The notes beneath the pieces are model-generated. The model was not told the DNA's origin. It saw nothing but the letters and a program-made list of their open reading frames with translations, and did not search any database. Shown piece by piece: positions 8,252 to 17,270 of a DNA stretch of 64,000 bases. Numbering within the stretch: the first letter of the stretch is position 1; every line of letters begins with the position of its first letter. A program made the position numbers and the translations under genes. Source of the DNA: UBA1876 sp964515395 (GTDB taxonomy: Bacteria; Synergistota; Synergistia; Synergistales; Thermovirgaceae); NCBI GenBank assembly GCA_964515395.1, contig CAZERC010000003.1:1-64000 (forward strand). The letters run 5' to 3'.

Positions 8252-8963
8252 CGGGAACAGCAAGGGCGGCAAGCGGCCCGATCATGTCGCTTTCATCATG
8301 GATGGCAACGGCCGTTGGGCCAGTCAGCGCGGACTGCCGAGAGTCCTGGGGCACCGCGAAGGGGTAAAAGCCGTTGAACGGGTCGTACGGTTCGGATTGC
8401 ATGAAGGTGTCCGGTACCTTTCGTTTTATGCATTTTCCACGGAAAACTGGAGGAGACCCGTAGAAGAGATCCAGGGCCTGATGAGGATTTTCAGGCAACA
8501 GATCGCAGACAAGTCAGAGAAACTTGCCGAACAGGGAGTACGGTTGAGATTCTCCGGGAGGCTTGGAGAATTTCCCGAGGATATTCAGAACCTTATCGAA
8601 AAAGCTGAACAAATGACGGCCTCCTTGGAGCGCATGCAGGTGATTGTCTGCATGAACTATGGAGGACGCCAGGAGATTCTCGATGCCTTCGGAAGAGCCC
8701 TTCGAGAGGGCGTTTCCGAACTGGATGAACGCTCCATAAGATCCTATTTGTACCTTCCGGATGTTCCGGATCCGGATCTGATGGTCAGAACCAGCGGCGA
8801 GATTCGGCTCAGTAATTTCCTTTTGTGGCAGTCGAGTTACGCGGAATTCTTTTTCACCGATACTCTGTGGCCTGATTTTGCCGAAAAAAATTTCGAAGAA
8901 GCCATGGAAGCATATTCGAAAAGGACGCGACGATATGGATCTGTCGAAAATTATGAATCATGA
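8244..8963 (+). CDS. uppS: Isoprenyl (undecaprenyl) diphosphate synthase, cis type
   Basis: This cytosolic enzyme condenses isopentenyl diphosphate units onto farnesyl diphosphate to give the C55 lipid carrier. In 239 residues it has FIMDGNGRWA with catalytic Asp20, then GHREG, FSTENWRRP, and the C-terminal DLMVRTSGEIRLSNFLLWQ. The ATG at 8244 lies seven bases after GGGAGA and overlaps the previous stop by 8 bases. It heads the conserved uppS-cdsA-dxr-rseP-ispG series, tying lipid-carrier synthesis to phospholipid and MEP genes. Confidence 0.96.
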   Translation: MSDGNSKGGKRPDHVAFIMDGNGRWASQRGLPRVLGHREGVKAVERVVRFGLHEGVRYLSFYAFSTENWRRPVEEIQGLMRIFRQQIADKSEKLAEQGVRLRFSGRLGEFPEDIQNLIEKAEQMTASLERMQVIVCMNYGGRQEILDAFGRALREGVSELDERSIRSYLYLPDVPDPDLMVRTSGEIRLSNFLLWQSSYAEFFFTDTLWPDFAEKNFEEAMEAYSKRTRRYGSVENYES

Positions 8964-9756
8964 AGCATTAGCACGGACAGGCAGCGGGATCTGTGTTGTC
9001 CTCGGCATTCTCGGGGGCGTTTACATGGGAGGGCCTGTATGGTTTCTGATGAGTTCAGTCATAGCTCTTGTCTCCCTGGAAGAATTTTACAGGATGATTC
9101 TCGAAAACCTTCACGTCTCCAGGGGTATCGGGTATATCGCCGCCGTGATTATACTCATTGCGACCTATTTCAGTGAGTCCACCGCCATCCTTCCCGTCAT
9201 TACCCTTTGCGGTTTCCTTGTACTTTTCGTTGAGATCATACGGCGGAGCCTTTCGGGGAGCAGTTTCGGCGTGCAGAATATCAGCGGGACACTTGCCGGA
9301 GTCTTTTATTGCGTTTTGCCCTGGTGTTTCCTGGTCTTTTTGAGAGACCACGCATGGGGGGTATTCCTTCTTGTCACCCTCTTTGCCTGTACCTGGAGCT
9401 GTGATGTTCTTGCCTACGTTGTTGGCTCATGCTGGGGAAAAACCCCACTGGCCCCGGAAGTCAGCTCGAAGAAGTCCATTGAAGGCTTCGTCGGAGGCCT
9501 CGCCGGAAGCCTGCTTTGTGCGGGCGCCTTGTCCTATCTTTGGGGAATCCGGCCGGTCCCGCTTCTGTTGATCGGGTTGTTCTGCGGTACTTTCGGGCAG
9601 TTGGGGGATCTTGCGGAGTCACTTCTCAAACGTGAAACGGGCAAAAAAGATTCCGGTTCGATAATCCCCGGGCATGGCGGCATGCTTGATCGTTTCGACA
9701 GCATCCTCGTGAATGCGTCGTTGGTGTATCTTTTCTTTGGAGTCTTGTGGCAATGA
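8935..9756 (+). CDS. cdsA: Phosphatidate cytidylyltransferase
   Basis: An integral membrane enzyme that makes CDP-diacylglycerol from phosphatidate and CTP. It has 273 residues and roughly seven hydrophobic segments. The C-terminal CdsA signature is present: LLKRETGKKDS followed by IIPGHGGMLDRFDS. The start is ATG 8935, nine bases after AAGGA and inside the uppS end (29-base overlap). A longer frame from 8878 would only add a basic stretch coded inside uppS, so I reject it. Confidence 0.95.
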   Translation: MDLSKIMNHEALARTGSGICVVLGILGGVYMGGPVWFLMSSVIALVSLEEFYRMILENLHVSRGIGYIAAVIILIATYFSESTAILPVITLCGFLVLFVEIIRRSLSGSSFGVQNISGTLAGVFYCVLPWCFLVFLRDHAWGVFLLVTLFACTWSCDVLAYVVGSCWGKTPLAPEVSSKKSIEGFVGGLAGSLLCAGALSYLWGIRPVPLLLIGLFCGTFGQLGDLAESLLKRETGKKDSGSIIPGHGGMLDRFDSILVNASLVYLFFGVLWQ

Positions 9757-10970
9757 ATGGAAAAAAGATGGCCAGGATCGCCCTTATCGGTGCCACCGGG
9801 AGTGTCGGCAGATCAGTAGTCCAGGTGTGCAGATCTTTCCCTGACCGGTTTTCCCTGTATTCCATGGCGGCCTGCCGGAACGGAAAAGGCCTTCTGGAGC
9901 TGCAGGAAGGAACGGAGTGCAGGATTCTCGCACTGACCGGTGAAGATCAGCCCGGTGATCTTGAGGCACAGGCGCTTGAGCACACACGGTGGATATGCGG
10001 GGAAGAAGCCCTCGAAGAAATCGCAACTGACGAAAACGTCGATTCCGTCGTCTTCGCATCCTCGGGTGTCGCCGCCGTGGGAGCTATTCTCAAGGCTCTG
10101 TGCGCAGGGAAACGGGTGTACCTGGCGAACAAGGAAAGTCTAATCGCAGCGGGGAAGTGGATTATCGGCGAGACACAATATGAAAATCAGCTTCTGCCTC
10201 TGGACAGCGAGCACAACGCCATCTGGCAGTGCCTGGGCAAAAGATGCAACAGCGACGGTGTCAAAAGACTCATCCTGACGGCTTCAGGCGGTCCCTTTCT
10301 TGACTGGCCCATTGAAAAACTTTCAACTGTCCGCGTCGATGATGTCATGAAGCATCCCGTATGGTCCATGGGACCAAAAATCACTGTAGACAGCGCGACA
10401 ATGATGAACAAGGGCTTCGAAATTATAGAAGCAGGGTTTTTCTTCCAGTGCGAACCGGACAGGATATCTGCAGTCATCCATCCGGAATCCCGCGTGCACG
10501 GTATGGTCGATTATCTGGATGGAACACGAAGGATGGCGGCCTTTGCTCCCGATATGAGGATTCCCATTCTTTCGGCTCTTGCATATCCCGATACGGTCAA
10601 ATCGCCTTTTGAAATAGATGTCAAGACACCAATTCCCGAAGCTGGAAATCTCAGTTTCCGGAAAATCGACATTGAACGTTTTCCCTGTTTCCGAATTGCC
10701 GTGGAAGCTTTCGAAACGGGGGGCGGATACCCGGCCTTTCTTGTCGGCGTCGATGAAGGGGCGGTATCCCTCTTTTTGCAAGGAAAGATTTCTTACAGCG
10801 AGATCCCGAAACTTGTCGGAGATGCTCTTGGCGAATATTCGGGACATGACCCCGGAAATTGGGAGGAAGCCGTGGCCATTGTCGGTCAGGGAAGGCAAAA
10901 AATCCTGGAGATATCCGCAGAAAAGGAGAAAAGATCCGGAATGAAGAGGAGAAGGACAGGCAGATGCTGA
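9753..10970 (+). CDS. dxr: 1-deoxy-D-xylulose 5-phosphate reductoisomerase
   Basis: Second step of the MEP isoprenoid pathway: NADPH-dependent conversion of DXP to MEP. The N-terminal dinucleotide loop reads ALIGATGSVGRS. NKESLIAAG and the metal-binding LPLDSEHNAIWQ follow, with ASGGPF and MNKGFEIIEA further on, all diagnostic. It has 405 residues. ATG 9753 overlaps the cdsA stop as ATGA; GTG 9747, closer to GGAG at 9739-9742, is an alternative. The basic C-terminal tail overlaps rseP by 7 bases. Confidence 0.95.
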   Translation: MNGKKMARIALIGATGSVGRSVVQVCRSFPDRFSLYSMAACRNGKGLLELQEGTECRILALTGEDQPGDLEAQALEHTRWICGEEALEEIATDENVDSVVFASSGVAAVGAILKALCAGKRVYLANKESLIAAGKWIIGETQYENQLLPLDSEHNAIWQCLGKRCNSDGVKRLILTASGGPFLDWPIEKLSTVRVDDVMKHPVWSMGPKITVDSATMMNKGFEIIEAGFFFQCEPDRISAVIHPESRVHGMVDYLDGTRRMAAFAPDMRIPILSALAYPDTVKSPFEIDVKTPIPEAGNLSFRKIDIERFPCFRIAVEAFETGGGYPAFLVGVDEGAVSLFLQGKISYSEIPKLVGDALGEYSGHDPGNWEEAVAIVGQGRQKILEISAEKEKRSGMKRRRTGRC

Positions 10971-12010
10971 TGAGCTTGATCTCTTTCATTGTCGTCATCG
11001 CGATCTGCGTGATCATACATGAATCAGGCCACTATCTAACGGCTCTTGCCAACGGCATCCAGGTCCATGAGTTCGCCTTTGGAATGGGGCCTGTCCTCTG
11101 GCAGAGGCAAAGGAAGGGCATGCTTTGGTCCGTCAGGGCGATTCCCGTGGGAGGATTTGTCCGGCTTGCCGGCATGGGAGAGGAAAAAGAGGGGGAAAGG
11201 GTACGCCAGGGTGCGTCCTTTCTGGAAAAGGGGCCGTGGCGGAGGTTTATCGTGCTTGCCGCGGGTTCCCTTGCCAATATCCTGCTCGCCCTGGTCTTGA
11301 CGGCTTTTTTGCTTGGAGGACATGGCGTCATTGACATGGAGAGTACGAGAATCGGTGGTGTCCTGCCTGGATACCCTGCAGAAGAGGCAGGCATACAGGC
11401 AGGGGACAAGATTGTCGCCGTAGACGGTGTCGAGGTCGAGACATGGAAGGAGATGTCCAGCGAAATTCGCGGCAAGACCGAAGAGACTCCGGTAACCCTG
11501 CGGATCAAGCGAGGGACGGATCATTTCGACATTACGACGGTGATTCCCGTGGACCCCGAGCTCGGGTATCCCCTTTTCGGCATCCAGCCCGCGCGAGTGA
11601 CCTACGGGCCTGTTGATGCGGCCTTGAATTCCGTCGGCTACATCTGGAATTTCAGCCTCCAGATTATTGGAGGCATCTATACATGGATTGTCGGCAAGGC
11701 GGATGTGGAGGTCACGGGGCCCGTGGGGATCGCGGCGATGGCAGGAGAGGCCGCAAAGAGCGGTTTATGGACCTTCATATCATTTCTCGCCATGATCAAT
11801 CTCCACCTGGGGATCCTCAATCTCCTGCCCTTCCCGGCCCTTGACGGCGGGCGCCTCTTCCTCGTCGTCTTCGAGATCCTTTTCAGAAGGCGTCTTCCGG
11901 AAAAATGGGAACAATATATCCATCTCATCGGTTTTGCGCTTTTGATCGCTCTTTTGCTGGCAGTAACCTGGAAGGACATTATCCGCCTGATTCCTGTCGG
12001 CAGCGGGTAG
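10964..12010 (+). CDS. rseP: Site-2 intramembrane zinc metalloprotease
   Basis: M50-family protease that cuts anti-sigma factors or remnant signal peptides within the membrane. In 348 residues it has HESGH at 19-23 in the first membrane helix, a PDZ domain around 115-190 (GGVLPGYPAEEAGIQAGDKI), and the third zinc ligand motif NLLPFPALDGG in a later helix. The start is ATG 10964, seven bases after AAGGA; the open frame extends upstream only through dxr. No partner anti-sigma factor gene is nearby. Confidence 0.94.
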   Translation: MLMSLISFIVVIAICVIIHESGHYLTALANGIQVHEFAFGMGPVLWQRQRKGMLWSVRAIPVGGFVRLAGMGEEKEGERVRQGASFLEKGPWRRFIVLAAGSLANILLALVLTAFLLGGHGVIDMESTRIGGVLPGYPAEEAGIQAGDKIVAVDGVEVETWKEMSSEIRGKTEETPVTLRIKRGTDHFDITTVIPVDPELGYPLFGIQPARVTYGPVDAALNSVGYIWNFSLQIIGGIYTWIVGKADVEVTGPVGIAAMAGEAAKSGLWTFISFLAMINLHLGILNLLPFPALDGGRLFLVVFEILFRRRLPEKWEQYIHLIGFALLIALLLAVTWKDIIRLIPVGSG

Positions 12011-12022
12011 GGGGAAGGCGAC

Positions 12023-13147
12023 ATGGGGAAAGAGAAACAAAAACCGAAAACCGTGCGCATTCAGGGACTGGACATCGGCAATGCCGCTCCCGTGAGAGTG
12101 GAAAGCATGCTGAAAAATCCCTTGGATGAGGAACGAGCGGTTTTCGAGGAAATGGAAGAGCTGGAAGCAGTGGGATGTGAACTCGTCCGGGTGGCTTTTC
12201 CTTCACGGGATCTCGCGCCCCATCTCGAAAATCTGCTGGCACGCGCAAATATTCCGGTCATGGCCGATGTGCATTTCGATTATGATCTCGCCGTCGAGGC
12301 AATCCGGTGCGGCTTGAGGTCGGTTCGTATCAATCCCGGTAACATGAAAGACAGAAAAAGGCTGCGAAGACTGATACAAGTGGCTGCCGGGGAAGGAGCC
12401 GTCCTCAGGATCGGGGCGAATTCCGGCTCCCTTCCGGACCGGCTTGTACAAGAGTTTGAAGGTGACAGAGGCCTGGCGCTGGCTGAAGCTGTGGCCGGCC
12501 AGGCGGAGGTCATGGAGCACGAAGGTTTTGCGGATATTATCCTTTCAGCGAAATCCACATCCCTTGAAGAGACGGTAAGGTCAAATCTTATCCTTGCAGA
12601 GCGTTTCCCTTATCCGCTGCATGTGGGCATTACTGAAGCCGGTCCGGGAATGTGGGGCATCGTCAAAACTTCCTGCGGCCTCGCCCGTCTGTTTTCCCAG
12701 GGTGTGGGGGATACGGTCAGGGTCAGCCTTACTGGATCTTCTGCAGAAGAAGTGCTTGTCGCGCAGGCTGTCCTCCAGAATATGGGCTTGAGGTGCTTCA
12801 GGGCCGATCTCGTATCCTGTCCTGCCTGCGGGAGGAAAAGAGTGGATGTGGAAAAACTCGTAAAACTTGTCGAGCCCTACATGAACAGATTCCCAAAGCA
12901 CTGGACCGTGGCCGTGATGGGGTGTGAAGTCAACGGGCCACGCGAGGCGGCTCACGCCGATCTTGGAATCGCCGGTACGTCCTCGGGGGTTGCCCTTTTC
13001 AGGCATGGGCGGATCGTGGAAACGTGCCTTGCGGGTGAGGCTGAGACAAGGCTCTCGTCCTTTGTTGAATCCTGCCTCAAAGAGGAAGGCGCGCCGGAAT
13101 CAAACGGTTTGGGCCCTGATGGGGACGCGACGCTGCATGCCGATTGA
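12023..13147 (+). CDS. ispG: 4-hydroxy-3-methylbut-2-enyl diphosphate synthase
   Basis: A [4Fe-4S] enzyme of the MEP pathway that converts MEcPP to HMBPP. The TIM barrel motifs PVMADVHFDYDLA and VRINPGN lie in the N-terminal half. The cluster ligands are Cys266 and Cys269 (CPACGR) and Cys301, with Glu308 in the MGCEVNGPREA motif; most homologues have GE where this has RE. At 374 residues it is standard for bacteria. GGGGAAGG precedes ATG 12023. It closes the long first transcription unit; its last bases overlap the -35 element of the next operon. Confidence 0.94.
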   Translation: MGKEKQKPKTVRIQGLDIGNAAPVRVESMLKNPLDEERAVFEEMEELEAVGCELVRVAFPSRDLAPHLENLLARANIPVMADVHFDYDLAVEAIRCGLRSVRINPGNMKDRKRLRRLIQVAAGEGAVLRIGANSGSLPDRLVQEFEGDRGLALAEAVAGQAEVMEHEGFADIILSAKSTSLEETVRSNLILAERFPYPLHVGITEAGPGMWGIVKTSCGLARLFSQGVGDTVRVSLTGSSAEEVLVAQAVLQNMGLRCFRADLVSCPACGRKRVDVEKLVKLVEPYMNRFPKHWTVAVMGCEVNGPREAAHADLGIAGTSSGVALFRHGRIVETCLAGEAETRLSSFVESCLKEEGAPESNGLGPDGDATLHAD

Positions 13148-13171
13148 CAGGTACGAGAGTCTCGATATAAT
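13144..13171 (+). promoter_or_regulatory. Strong sigma-70-type promoter of the polyamine operon
   Basis: TTGACA at 13144-13149 and TATAAT at 13166-13171 are both perfect consensus hexamers with a 16-base spacer. Transcription should start near 13178, about 49 bases before pdaD. The leader has a small inverted repeat, CCTCG at 13187-13191 with CGAGG at 13207-13211. The right arm overlaps the pdaD ribosome-binding region, so translational control is possible. Confidence 0.85.
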
Positions 13172-13226
13172 GATATCCGCTTTTTCCTCGGTTGGAGGAT
13201 ATTTATCGAGGTAGGGGGCTTTTGAT

Positions 13227-13700
13227 ATGTTGCCAGTGCCTGAAAAGTATGCGCTTGCCGTAGGAAAGGGGGAGGGCGGGAAAAAGCTTAACGCCTTTGA
13301 CGCAGCCTTGATCGATGCGGGAATTGGAAACATGAACCTGCTCCGCGTCAGCAGCGTACTTCCCCCGGGGTGTGTTTTTGAAGACGGGATCGATCTTCCT
13401 TTGGGCTCCCTTTTACCAGTAGCCTACGGGTCCATTACCAGTGACGTCCATGGGGAAACCATTTCCGCCGCGATCGGAGTCGGAGTCCCTGAAAATAATG
13501 AAGATTCGGGCATGATCATGGAATACTCCGGATTCTGTGAAGCTGATGAAGCGGCTCAAAAAGTCGAGGAAATGGTCCGGGATGCTTTCGAGATGCGTCA
13601 GGTCAAGCTCAGGGAAGTCAAGGTCAAGGCCGTCGATCACGTGGTCGAAAAGTGCGGTTCTGTCATTGCCGCATGCCCCTTGTTCTACCCTCGCCGGTAA
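13227..13700 (+). CDS. pdaD: Pyruvoyl-dependent arginine decarboxylase
   Basis: It decarboxylates arginine to agmatine, the first step of this operon's polyamine route. The 157 residues match the archaeal/chlamydial PvlArgDC family. The proenzyme self-cleaves between the serines in RVSSVLPPG (Ser42/Ser43), turning Ser43 into the pyruvoyl cofactor. GSLLPVAYGS and MEYSGFCEADEAA are other family landmarks. The ATG at 13227 follows GAGGTAGGGGG. It is unrelated to the PLP-dependent SpeA used by most bacteria. Confidence 0.93.
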   Translation: MLPVPEKYALAVGKGEGGKKLNAFDAALIDAGIGNMNLLRVSSVLPPGCVFEDGIDLPLGSLLPVAYGSITSDVHGETISAAIGVGVPENNEDSGMIMEYSGFCEADEAAQKVEEMVRDAFEMRQVKLREVKVKAVDHVVEKCGSVIAACPLFYPRR

Positions 13701-13731
13701 ACCGGGCATTTGATCGGGATGGTTGGTGACA

Positions 13732-14586
13732 ATGGAAAAGCGAACTGCCGATTTGTGGCTTACCGAATACCAGACTCCTGATATGCGCCTTGGACTCAGG
13801 ATGAATAAAGTGCTCAGGAATTTGCAGACACCATACCAGCACCTTCTTGTGGTCGATACGGAACAGTATGGACGGGTTCTCGTTCTTGACGGCGCAATTC
13901 AGGTGACAGAGGCGGACGAATTCACCTATCACGAAATGATCGTCCATGTCGCCATGTGCTCTCATCCGGAACCCCTTGATGTTCTCGTCATTGGTGGCGG
14001 CGACGGTGGAAGCATCAGGGAGATCCTCCGCCATGAAACCGTCAGGAAGGCTGTCCTCGTTGATATCGACGAAGAAGTGATCAGGGCCTCCAGGGAATTT
14101 TTTCCGGGTGTCAGCTGCAGCCTTGATGACCCGCGGGTGGTGGTGCGTCCCATGGACGCCCTCGAATTTGTCAAGAACCAGAAATCATGTTTTGACGTGA
14201 TCGTTGTAGACAGCACCGATCCTGTTGATTTTGCCGAAGGATTGTTCAGGGAGCCCTTCTATCAGGACGTGTACCATGCCCTTCGGGAGGACGGGATGAT
14301 GGTGGCCCAGACGGAGTCGCCCTTTGCGGAACCCCGTTTGCTTCGCAACGCCGTTTCGGAGATGAAGAGAGTCTTTCCGGTGGTCAAGGTGTTCTGGGGC
14401 GCCATGCCGACCTATCCGACAGGCATGTGGACTTACACGATTGGCTCGAAAGCCTGCGATCCGGAGGTCATCATGCGGGAAGCACCGGATGGAACCATGT
14501 ACTACTCCAGTGCGATCCACAGGGCCGCCTTTTCGCTGCCGCCCTTTGTCGTGGAACTCCTTGAAGAAAAAGGAGAACCCCGTTGA
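13732..14586 (+). CDS. speE: Spermidine synthase
   Basis: This aminopropyltransferase moves the aminopropyl group from decarboxylated AdoMet to putrescine. In 284 residues it has DGAIQVTEADEFTYHEM, the nucleotide-binding VLVIGGGDGGSIREILRH, the acidic VDIDEEVI, and the catalytic VVDSTDPVDFAEGLF. The start is ATG 13732, with the weak site GGGATGG upstream; the frame also has TTG 13723, closer to that site. Its place between the agmatine-producing and agmatine-consuming genes completes an arginine-to-spermidine route. Confidence 0.94.
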   Translation: MEKRTADLWLTEYQTPDMRLGLRMNKVLRNLQTPYQHLLVVDTEQYGRVLVLDGAIQVTEADEFTYHEMIVHVAMCSHPEPLDVLVIGGGDGGSIREILRHETVRKAVLVDIDEEVIRASREFFPGVSCSLDDPRVVVRPMDALEFVKNQKSCFDVIVVDSTDPVDFAEGLFREPFYQDVYHALREDGMMVAQTESPFAEPRLLRNAVSEMKRVFPVVKVFWGAMPTYPTGMWTYTIGSKACDPEVIMREAPDGTMYYSSAIHRAAFSLPPFVVELLEEKGEPR

Positions 14587-15428
14587 AACGGTTTCTCGGA
14601 TCGAAGGGCACCCTTTCTGATGCCGACTGGATCATCCTCGGAGCACCGCTGGATTTGACTCTTTCCCGACTTCCGGGCAGCCGCAGGGGGCCGGAAGCGA
14701 TTCGAGAAGAATCGGAACATCTTGAAACCTACAGCATCAAGGTCGGACGAGACCTTGCAGAAGCCTCCTATCGGGATGTTGGTAATATCGTCCTCGATGG
14801 CAGGGATCTCAGGGAATCCCTTGATGTCATCCATCTCGTTGCAAGGCGTTTTTACGACCTTGGGAAAAGGCTTTTTACTTTCGGGGGTGAACATCTGACG
14901 ACTCTTCCGATCGTGAAAGCGGCGTCACAATATTACGGCGGACTCAAAGTCGTCCATCTGGATGCCCATGCCGACTTGAGGGACACGTATCATGGCTCCG
15001 GACTGACCCATGCCACGGTGATGAGACGTGTGGCAGAAGGATGTCTCCAGTCGCCGAAAGACCTTTACCAGTTCGGCATCCGCTCGGCGACAGGAGAAGA
15101 ACATCAATGGGGGAAAAGTCACACGAACTTCATGGCGGATCGTGTTTTGGAACCCCTTGAAGATGCACTGGAATCACTGAAGGGGTCTTTTGTCTATGTG
15201 AGCATTGATATTGATGTGGTGGATCCGGGATATGCACCGGGTACGGGAACTCCGGAACCTGGGGGCATCCATCCGGGAGAACTTTTTGATGCCCTTCGGC
15301 TTCTTGGAAACCTGGATATTATCGGATGCGACATCGTTGAGGTTTCGCCGGGACTGGATGTCAATGGCATAACGTCGGCCCTGGCCGCAAAAATCTGCAG
15401 GGAGAGCCTGCTTTACTGGGGCAGGTGA
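14583..15428 (+). CDS. speB: Agmatinase
   Basis: A binuclear manganese ureohydrolase that splits agmatine to putrescine and urea. The 281 residues hold the metal-binding motifs GGEHLTTLP, HLDAHADLRD and SIDIDVVDPGYAPGTGTPEPGG. Agmatinase rather than arginase follows from its position after an arginine decarboxylase. The start is TTG 14583, five bases after AAAGGAG and overlapping the speE stop by 4 bases. Five bases separate it from speD. Confidence 0.93.
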   Translation: MKRFLGSKGTLSDADWIILGAPLDLTLSRLPGSRRGPEAIREESEHLETYSIKVGRDLAEASYRDVGNIVLDGRDLRESLDVIHLVARRFYDLGKRLFTFGGEHLTTLPIVKAASQYYGGLKVVHLDAHADLRDTYHGSGLTHATVMRRVAEGCLQSPKDLYQFGIRSATGEEHQWGKSHTNFMADRVLEPLEDALESLKGSFVYVSIDIDVVDPGYAPGTGTPEPGGIHPGELFDALRLLGNLDIIGCDIVEVSPGLDVNGITSALAAKICRESLLYWGR

Positions 15429-15432
15429 CGGA

Positions 15433-15861
15433 ATGATGGAGGGGAACACGAACAGCCTGGGGCGGCACATTCTAGTGGAGGCCTGGGGTTGCAGGAACGA
15501 GTCACTGAATGATTTGCCGGGCATCCGTCGGGCCATGATCAATGCCGCTGAAGCGGCCGGGGCAACGGTTCTCGACGTTTCTTTCAGACGATTCGCTCCT
15601 CAGGGCGTCAGCGGAGTGGTGATTATTTCCGAATCCCACCTGACGATCCACACATGGCCGGAGCACGGCTACGCGGCAATTGATCTTTTTACTTGTGGGG
15701 ACAGGGCCGAACCCTGGAAGGCCTTTAATGTCCTTTCCGCATTTCTGGGAGCTGGGCAGGTATCCGCCATGGAATTGAGACGTGGTGAATTCGACGATTC
15801 GAATCAGCCCGCATCACGAGAAAAGGAAGCCGTCCTCTCTCGAGGGCATACGGGAAAATAA
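15433..15861 (+). CDS. speD: S-adenosylmethionine decarboxylase proenzyme, prokaryotic type
   Basis: It supplies decarboxylated AdoMet to SpeE. The small proenzyme (142 residues) cleaves itself within VVIISESHLTIHTWPE. Ser68 becomes the pyruvoyl group, and His73 and Cys88 match the catalytic residues of the Thermotoga enzyme in spacing. With PdaD this makes two self-processing pyruvoyl enzymes in one four-gene operon. ATG 15433 follows AGGTGAC. The gene ends directly at a strong terminator. Confidence 0.95.
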   Translation: MMEGNTNSLGRHILVEAWGCRNESLNDLPGIRRAMINAAEAAGATVLDVSFRRFAPQGVSGVVIISESHLTIHTWPEHGYAAIDLFTCGDRAEPWKAFNVLSAFLGAGQVSAMELRRGEFDDSNQPASREKEAVLSRGHTGK

Positions 15862-15894
15862 AGAAGCGGGGAATCAACCCCGCTTCTTTGTTTT
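15860..15894 (+). terminator. Rho-independent terminator of the polyamine operon
   Basis: AAAGAAGCGGGG at 15860-15871 pairs perfectly with CCCCGCTTCTTT at 15878-15889 around a six-base loop. It is followed by GTTTT. The left arm begins within the speD stop codon. Confidence 0.92.
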
Positions 15895-15927
15895 CGACAA
15901 TTTCATGCAGCAGGATAAAGGAACAGG

Positions 15928-15965
15928 TATACTGTGAATAAACTTTCTGAAGCTAAGAGTTTATT
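15928..15965 (+). promoter_or_regulatory. Probable arcA promoter -10 and overlapping inverted repeat
   Basis: TATACT at 15928-15933 is a good -10, but no clear -35 lies 17 bases upstream, which hints at activator dependence. Directly downstream is an 8-base inverted repeat, AATAAACT at 15937-15944 and AGTTTATT at 15958-15965. The left arm begins inside TGTGAATAAAC, which resembles half of an ArgR box. It could be an operator or an mRNA hairpin. Confidence 0.4.
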
Positions 15966-15985
15966 TTGAATTGGAGGGAGCCCGA

Positions 15986-17230
15986 ATGGAGGAGAAGCAA
16001 AACGCCTTTTGCGTGACATCGGAAATCGGGCGATTGAAAAGAGTGATGCTCCACAGGCCCGGGAAAGAACTTGCGAGGCTGACGATAGACAACAAGGACG
16101 ATCTGCTCTTCGATGACATCATCTGGGTTGAGGAAGCACAGAAGGAACATGACACCTTCGCCGATTTGCTTCGCGACAATGGAGCCGAGGTGGTTTATTT
16201 CAAGGATTGCCTCTCATATATACTGAAGGACAAGGAAATCCGGAGGCAATTGCTGGATGATGTCCTGGCCCTGGAAGCCCTCGACATACCACTGGCAACG
16301 GCCCTCGAAAAGGAACTCATGGAACTCTCCGCCGATGAACTCGCCGAGGACCTGATCGCGGGACTTACCAAGCAGGAGGCTCTCGATCTGCTGAAACCCT
16401 GCACCAGCCTTGTGCTGAACTCGATGAGCCAGCAGGATTTTCTCATCAGGCCGCTTCCCAACCTGTATTTTCAGCGTGATCCTTTCAGTTTCGTTCAGGA
16501 CGGCGTCATCATCAGTGCCATGAATTTTGATGCCAGAAAGAAGGAACCACTTTACGGACGATATATCTTCGAACATCATCCCTATTTCAAAAACCTGAAA
16601 GTCTTTTTCGGAAACCAGAGCAGGGATGCCTACCCGTATCACATCGAAGGGGGAGACGTGCTGGTTCTCTCGAAGGATGTCGTTGCCGTAGGCATCAGCC
16701 AGAGGACGGCCGCCGGCGCCGTTCAGATCGTGGGGAACAGGCTTTCGCAAAACACGTCGGTCAGGACGATACTTGCGGTGGACATACCAAAAACCCGTTC
16801 CGCAATGCACCTTGACACCATCTTTACCATGGTCGATCATGATGCTTTCACGGTTTACCCGGAAGCGAGACGCAACATCAGAATATGGGAGCTGCAATAC
16901 AGGGATGACGGGGCCCTGGCATCGATAAGGGAGCACAGGGATCTGGAAACCTGCATCAGAAAGACCCTTGGGCTGGACGCGGTTCGTTTTATCGAAACGG
17001 GAGGCGGCGATCCCATAGCCGCCGCCAGAGACCAGTGGAATGACGGAACAAACACGCTGGCGATCGCCCCCGGCGTCGTGGTTACCTACAGGCGGAACGT
17101 TTTTTCAAACCGTGTACTTCGCGAGAACGGGATCAAGGTGTATGAGATACGTGGCGCCGAACTCGGAAGGGGACGCGGAGGACCGCGGTGTATGAGCATG
17201 CCCATGGCACGGGACGAAATACGTTCCTGA
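15986..17230 (+). CDS. arcA: Arginine deiminase
   Basis: It hydrolyses arginine to citrulline and ammonia, the entry to the ADI energy pathway. In 414 residues the guanidinium-modifying motifs are intact: FQRDPFSFVQDG, HIEGGDVLVLSKD, MHLDTIFTMVDHDAF, FIETGGGDPIAA and the catalytic Cys402 in RGGPRCMSMPMARDEI. The start is ATG 15986, six bases after GGAGGGA; a TTG 15 bases upstream lies before the ribosome site. The next gene uses its product. No arginine/ornithine antiporter or carbamate kinase follows. Confidence 0.95.
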   Translation: MEEKQNAFCVTSEIGRLKRVMLHRPGKELARLTIDNKDDLLFDDIIWVEEAQKEHDTFADLLRDNGAEVVYFKDCLSYILKDKEIRRQLLDDVLALEALDIPLATALEKELMELSADELAEDLIAGLTKQEALDLLKPCTSLVLNSMSQQDFLIRPLPNLYFQRDPFSFVQDGVIISAMNFDARKKEPLYGRYIFEHHPYFKNLKVFFGNQSRDAYPYHIEGGDVLVLSKDVVAVGISQRTAAGAVQIVGNRLSQNTSVRTILAVDIPKTRSAMHLDTIFTMVDHDAFTVYPEARRNIRIWELQYRDDGALASIREHRDLETCIRKTLGLDAVRFIETGGGDPIAAARDQWNDGTNTLAIAPGVVVTYRRNVFSNRVLRENGIKVYEIRGAELGRGRGGPRCMSMPMARDEIRS

Positions 17231-17270
17231 AAAGATATCTTAAAACGGTTTTGGCAAAGGAGGATGAACA

